Shown in pieces: positions 52,738-61,393 of a stretch of 64,000 nucleotides of DNA; within the stretch, counting starts at the first letter, position 1; each line of letters starts with the position of its first letter. This stretch comes from Actinomycetota bacterium. GTDB taxonomy: Bacteria > Actinomycetota > Thermoleophilia > Solirubrobacterales > Solirubrobacteraceae. The DNA lies in NCBI GenBank assembly GCA_005883215.1, contig VAYS01000015.1, forward strand, positions 22,002 to 86,001, given 5' to 3'. Position numbers and translations under genes: made by a program. The notes beneath the pieces were generated by a model. That model was not told where the DNA came from. It saw only the letters and a list, made by a program, of their open reading frames with translations, and ran no database searches.

Positions 52738-53487
52738 ATGGACCTCGGCCTGACCGACCGCGTGGCGCTGGTCACCGGCGCCTCCCAGGGCATCGGGGCG
52801 GCGATCGCGGCCGAGCTGGTCAGCGAGGGCGCCCACGTGGCGATCTGCTCGCGCTCGCGCGAGCGGATCCAAGCACGGGCCGCAGAGGTGGGGGCGTCGG
52901 GTTTCGTCTACGACAGCTCCCGGCCGCAGGACGCAGCCCGACTGGTCGAAGAGGTAAGCGCCGCGCTGGGACCGCCCGACGTCCTGGTCACCAACACGGG
53001 CGGACCGCCCGCTGGCCCGGACCCCCTGGGCTTTGGGCTCGAGCAGTGGGAGGGCGCCTATCGCGAGCTGGTCCTTTCCCCGATGGCGCTCATCGGGGCC
53101 GCGGTGCCCGGGATGCGCGAGCGGGGCTGGGGTCGGGTGGTCAACGTCGGCTCCTCGACGATGCGCGAGCCGGCGGCCGCACTGATGCTGTCCAACACCC
53201 ACCGGGCGGCGATCCTGGCGGCGTTCAAGACGACCGCTCGCCAGGTGGCGAGCGATGGGGTCACCCTCAACACCGTCCTGCCGGGGCGGATCGCCACCGA
53301 GCGTCTGTACTCGCTGCTTGGCTCGGAGGAGTCGGCCAAGCAGGCGGCCGCCGAGCAGGTGCCCGCGGGGCGGCTCGGCGCCCCGGAGGAGTTCGCGGCG
53401 GCGGTGGCCTTCCTGTGTTCGGGGCGCGCCAGCTACATCACGGGCGTCGGGCTGCTGGTCGACGGGGGGCTGACGCAATCGATCTAG
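52738..53487 (+). CDS. Short-chain dehydrogenase/reductase family protein
   Basis: A 249-residue SDR with a Rossmann fold. VALVTGASQGIGAAIA is the nucleotide-binding motif, VLVTNTGGPP stands for the NAG motif, and VNVGSSTM holds the catalytic-type Ser. Where YxxxK is expected the protein reads SNTHRAAILAAFKT, so the usual Tyr is replaced. This is seen in an SDR subgroup often labelled FabG-like, whose chemistry is unclear. IATERL and GLLVDGG complete the fold. The start lies 27 bases from the divergent tRNA-Val. Confidence 0.87.
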   Translation: MDLGLTDRVALVTGASQGIGAAIAAELVSEGAHVAICSRSRERIQARAAEVGASGFVYDSSRPQDAARLVEEVSAALGPPDVLVTNTGGPPAGPDPLGFGLEQWEGAYRELVLSPMALIGAAVPGMRERGWGRVVNVGSSTMREPAAALMLSNTHRAAILAAFKTTARQVASDGVTLNTVLPGRIATERLYSLLGSEESAKQAAAEQVPAGRLGAPEEFAAAVAFLCSGRASYITGVGLLVDGGLTQSI

Positions 53488-53492
53488 TGCCC

Positions 53493-53509
53493 TGAGTCCT
53501 ACGGACTCA
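53493..53509 (+). terminator. Hairpin after the SDR gene
   Basis: TGAGTCC and GGACTCA form a perfect 7-bp stem with the loop TAC, 6 bases after the SDR stop. It lacks a clear U-tract. Confidence 0.4.
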
Positions 53510-53644
53510 ATAGAGGAGCTCTCGCCCGACTGCGGCTAGCCGAGAAACGCCCCGGCGCGCCGGGCCTTGGCGGCTGGACGCATGTTCCCTGGTTGGCGGC
53601 GCTGCGGGGGACTAGATTGGCGACAGGGTCACGGACCCGACCCG

Positions 53645-55873
53645 ATGGTGATCCCCCGCACGAGCCGCGCGCTGTGCGCGATCGTCGCGCCGGCGATCGT
53701 GCTGGGATGGTCGACGGCCGCGCGCGCCGGCGTCGCGCCCGACGCGCCCTACGTACCCGGTCAGGTCGTGGTCCGCTTCGACGGCCGCACCACGTCCGGT
53801 GTCCGCGCGGCCGACGTCGGCGGGCTCAACGCACGCGTGTCGCAAAGGCTGCCGGTGCCCGGCGCCGAGCTGCTGGGGCTCGCACCGGGACAGTCGGTGC
53901 GCTCCGCGGTCAGCCGGCTCGAGGGCACCCCCGGGGTCAGGTGGGCGGAGCCGAACTACGTCATGTCGGCCGACCAGGTGCCGCCCGGCAGCGGGTTCTC
54001 GCAGCTGTGGGGATTTCAGAATCTCGGCCAGGTCGTCTTAGGGTCGGCGGGCACGGCGGGCGTGGACATCGGTGCCCCGAGCGCCTGGGACGTCACCACG
54101 GGCAGCAGTTCCGTACTGGTGGGGGTGGTCGACACCGGGACCCAGGCCGACCATCCCGACCTGGCGGCCAACGTACGCGGCGGCCTGGCGCGTGACTTCG
54201 TCTCCTCCCCGTTGTCCAACAACCCGATCGGGGAGGCGACGGTCGACGAGAACGGTCACGGCACGCACGTGGCGGGGACGATCGGAGCCGTAGGCGAGAA
54301 CGGCGTCGTGGGAGTCAACTGGCGCGTCGGACTGGTGCCGATCAGGGCACTCGGGGCCACCGGGTTCGGGACCAGTGTTCAGGTGGCCGAGGCGTTCGCC
54401 TATGCCGGGCAACGCGGGCTGCCGGTGGCCAACGCCAGCCTGAGCGCTCCGCGCGTCTTTATCTCCCAGGTCCTGGAAGACGCGATCGCCGAATCCCCGC
54501 AGACTCTGTTCGTGGTCGCCGCGGGCAACAACAGCCAAAACGACGACGACCCGGCACAGGCGGCCTACCCGTGCGCGTTCCCCGAGGCGAACATCCTGTG
54601 CGTCGCGGCGATCGACTCGACCGGCGTGCTGGGGAGGTTCTCCAACTACGGCGCCCACACGGTCGGCCTGGCCGCCCCTGGCGTAAACGTCTACAGCACC
54701 GTCGCCACGCCCGAGATCGAGTTCGACGACAGCTTCACCCAGCCGCTGGCCGGCCGCTGGACGACCGGCGGCGAAAACGACAACTGGGGGATATATAACG
54801 ACCCCACCCTGGGCCAGCCGGTCCTCGCGAGCTCCCAGGACGGCTCGGCCTACCTGCCCAACACCGACTCCTACGCCAAGCTGACCGCGCCCATCGACCT
54901 GGCCGGCAAGTCCGGGTGCACGTTGAGCGTTTCCTCCCAGCTCGACAGCGCCGGAAGCGAGGCGGCGCTGACGTTCGAGCGCTCGACCGACGGCGTCAGC
55001 TGGCTGCCGATCGTCACCCAGACCCCGACGACGGGCTTCTCCCGGAACCCCGATCTTCAAGCCGACGGGCAGCCGTCGGTCTGGCTGCGTGTGCGGTTCA
55101 CCACCGCGGCCGCAGTGACCCCCCACACCGGCGCCGAGGTCTCCAACCTACACGTCAACTGCGTCCAGGCCGGCGCGGACAACTACGGGTATAAGACCGG
55201 AACCTCGATGGCGACGCCGATGGTGGCCGGGGCGGCGGCACTCCTGCTGGCGCGCAACCCGACGCTGTCCACGGCGCAACTGCGCTCCGCGCTGCTCACC
55301 ACCGCCCGGCCGATGCCGTCCCTGCAGGGCAAGACCATCAGCGGCGGCATGCTCGACCTTCCCGCCGCGCTCGCCGCCGTGGCGCCCGCCTCTTCGCCGG
55401 GCCCGTCGCCGCCAGCGTCCGCGGCGCCCACCCCGGCGGTCTACCCGCCTGACCGCCCGCCGGCCTCCCCACCCTCGGTCGCTGTGACCGCGGCGCCTTC
55501 GAGCTTCTTTGCGATCCGCGGCGGGCGCAGCCGGCGACCGGGGGAGATCACGTTGGGCATCGATGTCCCCGGACCGGGCGCGCTCGACGTCCTGGGCACC
55601 CACTCCGCCCCGGGCAGCGCGGCGCTCGGGCGCCTGTGGCCCGGGGGCAAGCGGATCGAGTGGGGGCGCTTGCACGCCAGCGTCAGCCGCCGCGGGCGCG
55701 TGCGCATCACGCTGCGACCAAATCGACTCGGCAAGCGCCTGCTGCGTCGAGCCCGCCGACTCGGCCGGGGCCTGCGGGTGCGGGTCTGGATCACCTACCT
55801 CCCTACCGGCGGTCACCCGCGCAGCCGCTCGCTTACCGTCCGCGTGGTGCCCAGCCGGCGCAAGCGCCGGTAA
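53645..55873 (+). CDS. Secreted subtilisin-like serine protease (S8)
   Basis: A 742-residue exported protease. The signal segment is followed by an inhibitor-I9-like propeptide (YVPGQVVVRFDG, GVRWAEPNYVMS). The catalytic triad is D163 in VGVVDTGTQADHPD, H205 in NGHGTHVAGT and S521 in GTSMATPMVAG. VVAAGNNSQN supplies the oxyanion Asn. About 120 residues with a jelly-roll look (FDDSFTQPLAGRWTTGG, WLRVRFTTAA) are inserted between the Asn and Ser blocks. The C-terminus has a Pro-rich linker and a basic beta domain ending SRRKRR, with RVRITLRPNRLGKRLLRRAR like another secreted protein here. Confidence 0.92.
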   Translation: MVIPRTSRALCAIVAPAIVLGWSTAARAGVAPDAPYVPGQVVVRFDGRTTSGVRAADVGGLNARVSQRLPVPGAELLGLAPGQSVRSAVSRLEGTPGVRWAEPNYVMSADQVPPGSGFSQLWGFQNLGQVVLGSAGTAGVDIGAPSAWDVTTGSSSVLVGVVDTGTQADHPDLAANVRGGLARDFVSSPLSNNPIGEATVDENGHGTHVAGTIGAVGENGVVGVNWRVGLVPIRALGATGFGTSVQVAEAFAYAGQRGLPVANASLSAPRVFISQVLEDAIAESPQTLFVVAAGNNSQNDDDPAQAAYPCAFPEANILCVAAIDSTGVLGRFSNYGAHTVGLAAPGVNVYSTVATPEIEFDDSFTQPLAGRWTTGGENDNWGIYNDPTLGQPVLASSQDGSAYLPNTDSYAKLTAPIDLAGKSGCTLSVSSQLDSAGSEAALTFERSTDGVSWLPIVTQTPTTGFSRNPDLQADGQPSVWLRVRFTTAAAVTPHTGAEVSNLHVNCVQAGADNYGYKTGTSMATPMVAGAAALLLARNPTLSTAQLRSALLTTARPMPSLQGKTISGGMLDLPAALAAVAPASSPGPSPPASAAPTPAVYPPDRPPASPPSVAVTAAPSSFFAIRGGRSRRPGEITLGIDVPGPGALDVLGTHSAPGSAALGRLWPGGKRIEWGRLHASVSRRGRVRITLRPNRLGKRLLRRARRLGRGLRVRVWITYLPTGGHPRSRSLTVRVVPSRRKRR

Positions 55874-56087
55874 CGGGCCTATGCCACTCCTGAGCTGCCA
55901 GGTGCTCCCGAGAAGAGCGAAACGGATGATGATCCCTCGGGCCCCAGGCGTGGATGCCGGATCGATCGAGGAGGAGAAGGCAGATCTAGTGCGGTCGCGC
56001 CTTCTGCTTCTCGTCTGGAGCAAGCATCTCGACCATGTCCGGCGACGAAGTGCGCGCTCGACGGCTTCTGTGCGACGATCGGGGGCC

Positions 56088-56651
56088 GTGGTCATCTACT
56101 CGATGAGCGTTTCGGTGGACGGCTACATCGCTGGCCGTGACGGCGGGCTCGAGTGGTCGGTCCCGAGCGAGGAGCTGTTTCGCTTCCACACGAAGCAGGT
56201 GCTCCAGCTCGGTGCCTACCTGCTTGGCCGCAGGCTCTACGAGACGATGCTGGTGTGGGAGACGGACCCGTCGCTGCGGGACGGCGACGACCACGCCGCG
56301 TTCGCCGACGCCTGGAGTGCGCTGCCGAAGGTCGTCTTCAGCCGCACCCTCGATCGCGTCGAGGGCAACGCCCGGCTGGCGACCGCACCACTGGCCGAGG
56401 AGATGGCCGCGGCGCACGGCGCGACCGACAAGGACGTGGCGATCGGCGGGGCAGGCCTGGCCGCGGCAGCGATCGAGCGCAGCCTCGTCGACGAGCTGCG
56501 CATGTTTCGCAACGCCGTCGTCATCGGCGGGGGCACGCCGTACTTGCCGCCCGTCACCGAAGACTTGCCGTTGGAGCTCATGGAGACGAAGGCGTTCGGC
56601 TCGCGCGTGATCTACGAGCGCTATCGGCGCAGCCGCGCCACGTCGGCTTGA
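56088..56651 (+). CDS. Dihydrofolate reductase-like (RibD C-terminal) family protein
   Basis: A 187-residue NADPH-dependent reductase-type fold. It begins VVIYSMSVSVDGYIAGRDGG, the N-terminal signature, and has LLGRRLYETM, VFSRTL, VAIGGAGLAAAAIERSLVDELRMF and VIGGGTPYLP, matching the RibD_C family. Stand-alone members of this kind are common and mostly uncharacterised. GTG 56088 fits the family start better than the internal ATG at 56103. The 214 bases before it hold nothing I can identify. Confidence 0.88.
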   Translation: MVIYSMSVSVDGYIAGRDGGLEWSVPSEELFRFHTKQVLQLGAYLLGRRLYETMLVWETDPSLRDGDDHAAFADAWSALPKVVFSRTLDRVEGNARLATAPLAEEMAAAHGATDKDVAIGGAGLAAAAIERSLVDELRMFRNAVVIGGGTPYLPPVTEDLPLELMETKAFGSRVIYERYRRSRATSA

Positions 56652-56918
56652 CCTACGAGTCGCGGTGGTGGCCCCGCCGGAGCGTGTCGCTCCAGTCGGG
56701 CTACCTTTCGGTGCGGTGGGCTTGGAGCAGGGAGGCGTGGGCTTGCGCTCCGCGAAATTGCATCACGGAGGGCGACCTCGGGCTTGCGCTGCTCGCCGCG
56801 GCCCCGGGTCCTCCTCCCTGATGGATTTCTCGGGAGCATGAGCGGGCGCCTCCATGGTGCTCACCCACCCTTGCGGCACTAGCGGTTCTGGATCGGGTCG
56901 CTGCGAGATACTGGCGCC

Positions 56919-57359
56919 GTGTCGCGAGAGATGGTCGAGATCGTCCGGGCGCTTCAGCCGCGGGCAGACATGGTGGCCAGGTTCCGAGACGAGGAGACCG
57001 CCGCCGCCGCGGAACAGGCGGCCACGCCGCTGTTCGAGCCGGACTTCGAGGTCCTGTTTGTGCGAAGCGATGTCGAGCGGGCCACCTACCGGGGCTTCGA
57101 CGGTTTGCGGAGCGCGATGATCGATTGGCTCGAGCCCTGGGAGAGCTATCGCTCCGAGATCGAGGAACTCGTGGACCTCGGAGACCGGGTCGCCGTCCTG
57201 GTTCGCGACTACGGTCGCCGCGAGGGCATGGAGCGCGAGATCGACTTCAGGGGCGTCAGTGTTTATGTCTTCCGCGGCGACAGGATCTCGCGCATCGAGT
57301 TCCACTTCGACCGCGAGGAGGGCATGGCGGCGGTCGGGTTACGCGGCGGCGGCTCTTAG
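56919..57359 (+). CDS. NTF2/SnoaL-like protein
   Basis: A 146-residue protein starting at GTG. DMVARFRDEETAAAAEQAATPLFEPDFEV is the helical start, and DLGDRVAVLVRDYGRREGMEREIDFRGVSVYVFRGDRISRIEFHF gives the curved sheet of the NTF2-like fold. The acidic and aromatic pocket residues suggest ligand binding or an uncertain enzymatic role. A second, only distantly similar, protein of this fold lies near tRNA-Val. This one lies just left of a recombinase remnant, so it could belong to another decayed insert. Confidence 0.8.
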   Translation: MSREMVEIVRALQPRADMVARFRDEETAAAAEQAATPLFEPDFEVLFVRSDVERATYRGFDGLRSAMIDWLEPWESYRSEIEELVDLGDRVAVLVRDYGRREGMEREIDFRGVSVYVFRGDRISRIEFHFDREEGMAAVGLRGGGS

Positions 57360-57560
57360 AGGGCGTCGGATGGTGTCCTGATGGCCAGCACCCACGGACG
57401 CAACCGCGGATAATGCACCGCCGCCGGCGGCGAGCAGCGCCGGATGGCTGAAGCCCCTCCCCAGCGCGACCCCCGACGCCCCGCCGCCGAAGTCGACGAC
57501 GCAGCCAGCGCCTAGGCCCGACAGCGTCCCCGACACCACATCACCGCTACCCCCGGGGCT

Positions 57561-57797
57561 GGGGGGCCCGACCACGACCTCCAAGCCCTCCTGGCCCACG
57601 TCGACCAGGTCATCCGCCGCGGCGACCCGCCCACCCGCAAGCAGCTACTGCAAGCCCTCATCGAGGAGATCAGGGTCGAGAGCCGCGCAGCGATCCACCC
57701 CACCTTCGCTTTGCCCGCGGTTCGACCACCGGCCGGACTAGTACCCCCAGGGGGAATCGAACCCACTCACCTCCGCCTTGAAAGGGCGACGTGCTAA
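57561..57797 (+). pseudogene. Serine recombinase, C-terminal remnant at tRNA-Glu
   Basis: The frame reads DHDLQALLAHVDQVIRRGDP, then PTRKQLLQALIEEIRVESRA, then AIHPTFALPAVRPPAG, a typical C-terminal end of large serine recombinases. It continues into the antisense of tRNA-Glu and stops at 57795-57797. A TAG upstream, near 57510, closes the frame, and no catalytic domain is present. Like the remnant at tRNA-Asp, its 3' end points at the 3' end of the tRNA. I found no matching outer repeat. Confidence 0.7.
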
Positions 57798-57815
57798 CCG
57801 TTACACCATGGGGGC
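57742..57815 (-). tRNA. tRNA-Glu (TTC)
   Basis: A 74-base cloverleaf. The acceptor GCCCCCA pairs with TGGGGGT, with G1-U72 as is usual for this tRNA. The anticodon stem is TCGCC/GGCGG with loop CTTTCAA (anticodon TTC). The T stem GTGGG/CCCCC has one T-C mismatch. The discriminator is A and CCA is not encoded. Confidence 0.9.
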
Positions 57816-57929
57816 AGGGTGAGGCTGAGTGTAGTTCCGGGCTCCCCTCGGCCTGGCCGGGCATCGGACGCGCAACCACGTGGCCCGCGGCCCGCCCAGA
57901 GGTCGGCGGGCGTTTGCCAGACTGGCCCA

Positions 57930-58002
57930 GCGCGGTTAGCTCATCGGGTTAGAGCACCGGACTTTTAATCCGGGTGGCTGGGTTCGAGTCCCAGGCCCCG
58001 CA
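57930..58002 (+). tRNA. tRNA-Lys (TTT)
   Basis: A 73-base cloverleaf. The D stem is GCTC/GAGC, the anticodon stem CCGGA/TCCGG with loop CTTTTAA (anticodon TTT), and the T stem CTGGG/CCCAG. The acceptor GCGCGGT pairs with GCCCCGC except for a C4-C69 mismatch. The discriminator is A and CCA is not encoded. Confidence 0.92.
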
Positions 58003-58072
58003 CTCGCTTGCCCTACCGATACAGCACCCCGGTCCCCGCCACATCGGTGACCGCCCCGGGCGCACATAGGTC

Positions 58073-59806
58073 ATGACGATCGCGCGCACCGTGCTCGCGA
58101 TCGCCTTGCTGGGCGCCTCCTCGGTGCTGCTGGCGGCTTCGCTGCGCGTCGCCGGGCGGGCGGCATTCGCGGTTGCCACCGGGCTGCTGGCCGCCGCCTC
58201 GGTGGTGGGGATCTCGATCCTGCTCTCGTTCGCCCACCTGCTGACGCCCGCTGGGCTGCTGGTGGCCGAGGCGATCCTGACGCTCGCCGCCGCCGGTATC
58301 TGGCGCCGGGTGGGCGCCCCGCGACCGCCCTCCGTGCAGTGGCCCGGGTGGGGCGCGGCGCTGGCGGCGGCGCGGGCGCATCCGCCGCTGGTGATCCTGC
58401 TGTTCGCCGTCGTCGTGGGCGTGGGCGTTCAGGCTCTGCTCGCCGTCGTCGTGGCGCCCAACGAGTCCGACGCCCTGGGCTATCACCTCTCGCGCTCGGC
58501 CTACTGGGTGCTCCACCACAGCGCGCTGCAGTACCAGCCCGGCCAGCTGGACGATCCCGAGCTGGCGGCACCGCCCAACGCCGAGCTGCTGCTCACCTGG
58601 ACGATGGCGCTGTCGCGGGGCGACCATCTGACCCAGCTCGTGCAGTGGGTGACCCTGGGGGAGCTCGCGCTGAGCCTCTTCGCCCTCGCCCGCCTGCTCG
58701 GCTTTCGCCGACCGAACGCCCTGTGGGCGGCCGCCGTCTTCGTCCTGCTCCCCGAGCCGCTGCTGCAGGGAGCCACCGACCAGAACGACCTGCTGGTGGC
58801 CTTCTTCCTGCTCGCCGGGGGCTACTTCGCCGTGCTCGGGCTGCGCGACGGGCGCCTGGGCGAGGTGGCCCTGGGGGCGGTCGGCGCGGGCCTGGCGGCG
58901 GGCACCAAGCTCACCGCGGCGCTGGCCCTGCCGGCGGCGCTGCTGATCATCGGCGCCGTGCTGTGGTCGCGACCCGCCGCCCGCCGGCTGGTGGGCCCGG
59001 GCCTGCTCGCGCTGGCCGCCTCGGTGGTGGCCTTCGCCGCCTTCAACTACGTCCAGAACGTCATCCACACCCACACGCTCACCGGCTTCTCGGGCACGCC
59101 GGTGGGGGACTTCGTGCGCTCCAGCCCACCGCTGGACGTGGCCCGGGTGGGCTGGAACCTGCTCGACGCTCCGGGCCTGCCCGTGCCCGATTGGCTCCAG
59201 AACGCGTTCGGCCCGCTCGCGCACCGGCTGTTCCACGGCGTGCACGGCAGCGGCTTCTCGGTCCCCGATCCCCCGATCCGCACCGATGTGCTCGAGGACG
59301 AGTCCGGCTACGGCCCGGTCGGCCTGCTCGTGCTCGTGCCCCTGGTGATCGCGGCGCTTCTGGCGCGCCGGCGCCCGCCCGGGGAGCGGCTGGTTGCCGG
59401 CGGAGCGGTCCTCTACTGCCTGGCCTGCGCGCTGGCCCTGGGCTACACGCCGGAGGGCGCGCGCTATCTGATGCCGGCGGTGGCCCTGGCCGCTCCGCTG
59501 CTGGCGCGGACCGCGCGCGGACCGCGCGCCTGGGTGGTCCTGGCCCTGGCGCTCAGCACGCTGCCCGCGACGCTGCTGACCAACACCAACAAGCCGGTGC
59601 GCTCGGACCTGGTGGGTCGCTCGATCGTGGACATGGACCGGCTCGCCCAGCAGACGATCGATTCCACCCTGCACTCGATCGCCGAGCCCATCCGGCGGCT
59701 CAATCGCCGGATCGGGCCCACCGCCCCGGTGGGGTTGACCCGCCTGGGCCCAAGCTCCTATCTGGTCTCGGTCGCAGCGCTCCGAACCGCCTCCGGCGGG
59801 TATTAA
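58073..59806 (+). CDS. GT-C-like integral membrane protein
   Basis: A 577-residue polytopic protein with about twelve membrane segments. The large first loop has APNESDALGYHLSRSAYWV, then NAELLLTWTMALSRGDHL and LPEPLLQGATDQNDLLVAFFLLAG, a pattern seen in GT-C glycosyltransferases that use polyprenyl-phosphate sugars. AAGTKLTAALALPAALL and GYTPEGARYLMPAVALAAPLL come later. A soluble tail of about 60 residues ends it. ATG 58073 begins the first helix. A GT2 of the kind that makes such lipid-linked sugars follows about 65 bases downstream, and the two may form a donor/transferase pair. Confidence 0.75.
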   Translation: MTIARTVLAIALLGASSVLLAASLRVAGRAAFAVATGLLAAASVVGISILLSFAHLLTPAGLLVAEAILTLAAAGIWRRVGAPRPPSVQWPGWGAALAAARAHPPLVILLFAVVVGVGVQALLAVVVAPNESDALGYHLSRSAYWVLHHSALQYQPGQLDDPELAAPPNAELLLTWTMALSRGDHLTQLVQWVTLGELALSLFALARLLGFRRPNALWAAAVFVLLPEPLLQGATDQNDLLVAFFLLAGGYFAVLGLRDGRLGEVALGAVGAGLAAGTKLTAALALPAALLIIGAVLWSRPAARRLVGPGLLALAASVVAFAAFNYVQNVIHTHTLTGFSGTPVGDFVRSSPPLDVARVGWNLLDAPGLPVPDWLQNAFGPLAHRLFHGVHGSGFSVPDPPIRTDVLEDESGYGPVGLLVLVPLVIAALLARRRPPGERLVAGGAVLYCLACALALGYTPEGARYLMPAVALAAPLLARTARGPRAWVVLALALSTLPATLLTNTNKPVRSDLVGRSIVDMDRLAQQTIDSTLHSIAEPIRRLNRRIGPTAPVGLTRLGPSSYLVSVAALRTASGGY

Positions 59807-59870
59807 GAAGTTAAACAAAACCTAAACCGGGGCCGATCACGATCTCAGCGGTCTGCCCCGACAGCTCGCC

Positions 59871-60683
59871 ATGCCCCCGTCCGACCACCTCCACCGCACG
59901 GTGCCCGCCGCCCGCCCCCGGGTGAGCGTGGTCATCCCCGTGCGCAACGAGGCCCGCAACCTCGAGCACGTGCTCGGGCAGGTGCCGGCCGACGTCTGGG
60001 AGGTGCTGGTGGTGGATGGGCACTCGCACGATGAGACGGTCGCCGTGGCCCGCGCGTGGCCCGGGCCGGTCCGGGTCCTAACCCAGCGCGGCTCGGGCAA
60101 GGGCGACGCGCTGGACTGCGGCTTTCGCGCCGCCCGGGGGGAGGTCATCGTCATGCTCGACGGCGACGGCTCGATGGACCCGGGTGAGATCCCTCGCTTC
60201 GTGGCCGCGCTGCTGCAGGGCGCCGAGGCGGCCAAGGGCTCGCGCTTCGTGCCCGGCGGCGGAAGCAGCGATATCACGTCCATCCGGCGCGCCGGCAACC
60301 GCCTGTTCTGTGCGCTGGCCAACCTGCTCTACGGGACCCGCTACACCGACCTGTGCTACGGGTACCTGGCGTTTCGCGCCCAGGCCCTGGCCGAGCTCGA
60401 CGTGCAGTGCGAGGGGTTTGAGGTCGAGGCGCTGATCAGCGTCCAGATCGCCAAGCACGGCCTGCGCTGGACCGAGGTCCCCTCCTTCGAGGAACCTCGC
60501 CGCCACGGCCACAGCAACCTGCGTCCGTTCCGCGACGGCCTGCGGATCCTGGGGATCCTCCTGCGCGAGCGCCTCCCGGGCCCGGCGCGCCATCGCCTGG
60601 GCCGCGTCCCGCCCCAGCCGGGTGCGCGATTCCGGGTCCCTCCGCGCCCCCGCCGGCCAAGGCCGCGACCCGGCACCCGCTAG
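59871..60683 (+). CDS. Glycosyltransferase family 2, polyprenyl-phosphate sugar synthase-like
   Basis: A 270-residue GT-A enzyme resembling dolichyl-phosphate mannose synthase (DPM1-type). RVSVVIPVRNEARNLEHVL opens the fold, VLVVDGHSHDET and GSGKGDALDCGFRAARGEVIVMLDGDGSMDP hold the donor and metal motifs (DGD), and SRFVPGGGSSDITSIRRAGNRLF is the usual acceptor-side loop. No C-terminal membrane helices are present; the tail is Arg/Pro-rich. It would load a sugar onto polyprenyl phosphate for a GT-C enzyme such as the gene before it. Confidence 0.88.
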   Translation: MPPSDHLHRTVPAARPRVSVVIPVRNEARNLEHVLGQVPADVWEVLVVDGHSHDETVAVARAWPGPVRVLTQRGSGKGDALDCGFRAARGEVIVMLDGDGSMDPGEIPRFVAALLQGAEAAKGSRFVPGGGSSDITSIRRAGNRLFCALANLLYGTRYTDLCYGYLAFRAQALAELDVQCEGFEVEALISVQIAKHGLRWTEVPSFEEPRRHGHSNLRPFRDGLRILGILLRERLPGPARHRLGRVPPQPGARFRVPPRPRRPRPRPGTR

Positions 60684-60738
60684 GACGCCGGCCGCGCCCG
60701 GTGAGGGCCCGATCCGATCGAGCGGGGTGAGCGCCCGA

Positions 60739-61275
60739 TCAGGCGGGAAGCGCCGCCCCCGGATCGCGCGGCGGCTGCCGGACCGGCTCGCGGTAGGAGC
60801 GTCCGGAGATCACCGCTCCCAGGCCGCCGAGCACGCCGAGCGCGAGCGCGCCCAGCGCCCACCCAGCGCCGGTCAGGTTCAGGCTCAGCGCGTGGTCGAG
60901 CGACCAGCGTCCGGCGCCGACCCCGGCCAGGGCGAAGGCCATGGCGGCCAGCGCCAGGTTGTACTCGAAGCCGTTGTTGGTCGACCACAGCCCGTTGGGG
61001 CCGTGGACGGACAGGATCGCCGCCGTCATGACCGCCACCAAGGCGGCCGCGCCCACCGGCGTGAGCAGGCCCAGCACGAGCAGGATCCCGCCGGTGGTCT
61101 CGGCTACCCCGGCGGCGATCGCGTGGCGCCGGCCCGGGCGAAGCCCGACCGATTCAAAGAAGCCGGCGGTCCCGGCCAGGCCGTGGCCTTCGAACCAGCC
61201 AAACAGCTTTTGGGTCCCGTGACCGACGAACAGCGCGCCGACCACGAGTCGCAGAATGAGAAGTCCCAGGTTCAT
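60739..61275 (-). CDS. DoxX family membrane protein
   Basis: A 178-residue four-helix membrane protein. ILRLVVGALFVGHGTQKLFGWFEGHGL is the DoxX signature, followed by GVAETTGGILLVLGLLTPVGAAALVAVM and HGPNGLWSTNNGFEYNLALAAMAFALAG. Members take part in respiratory or thiol-redox membrane complexes or have unknown roles. ATG 61275 has GGAAGGATCGGGGA directly upstream and fits the family start; the open frame upstream is not conserved in character. No functional partner lies next to it. Confidence 0.88.
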   Translation of the reverse strand: MNLGLLILRLVVGALFVGHGTQKLFGWFEGHGLAGTAGFFESVGLRPGRRHAIAAGVAETTGGILLVLGLLTPVGAAALVAVMTAAILSVHGPNGLWSTNNGFEYNLALAAMAFALAGVGAGRWSLDHALSLNLTGAGWALGALALGVLGGLGAVISGRSYREPVRQPPRDPGAALPA

Positions 61276-61393
61276 TCCCCGATCCTTCCCGCGCCGCCGC
61301 CCGCAAAAACGCTCCCCCTCGCCCCGCACGCGCCCAACCGCCAGTCGCAGCGCCCGGCGGGTCGCCCGGCCCGCCCCCCACCGGCCCTGGGAA

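Noticed and set aside
53874..56087. An outer copy of the tRNA-Glu 3' end marking a second island
   Set aside because: I looked left of the tRNA-Glu recombinase remnant and found no convincing match.
58013..59818. 601-residue minus-strand frame opposite the GT-C-like gene
   Set aside because: Arg/Gln/Gly-rich antisense shadow; the plus-strand frame has clear membrane segments.
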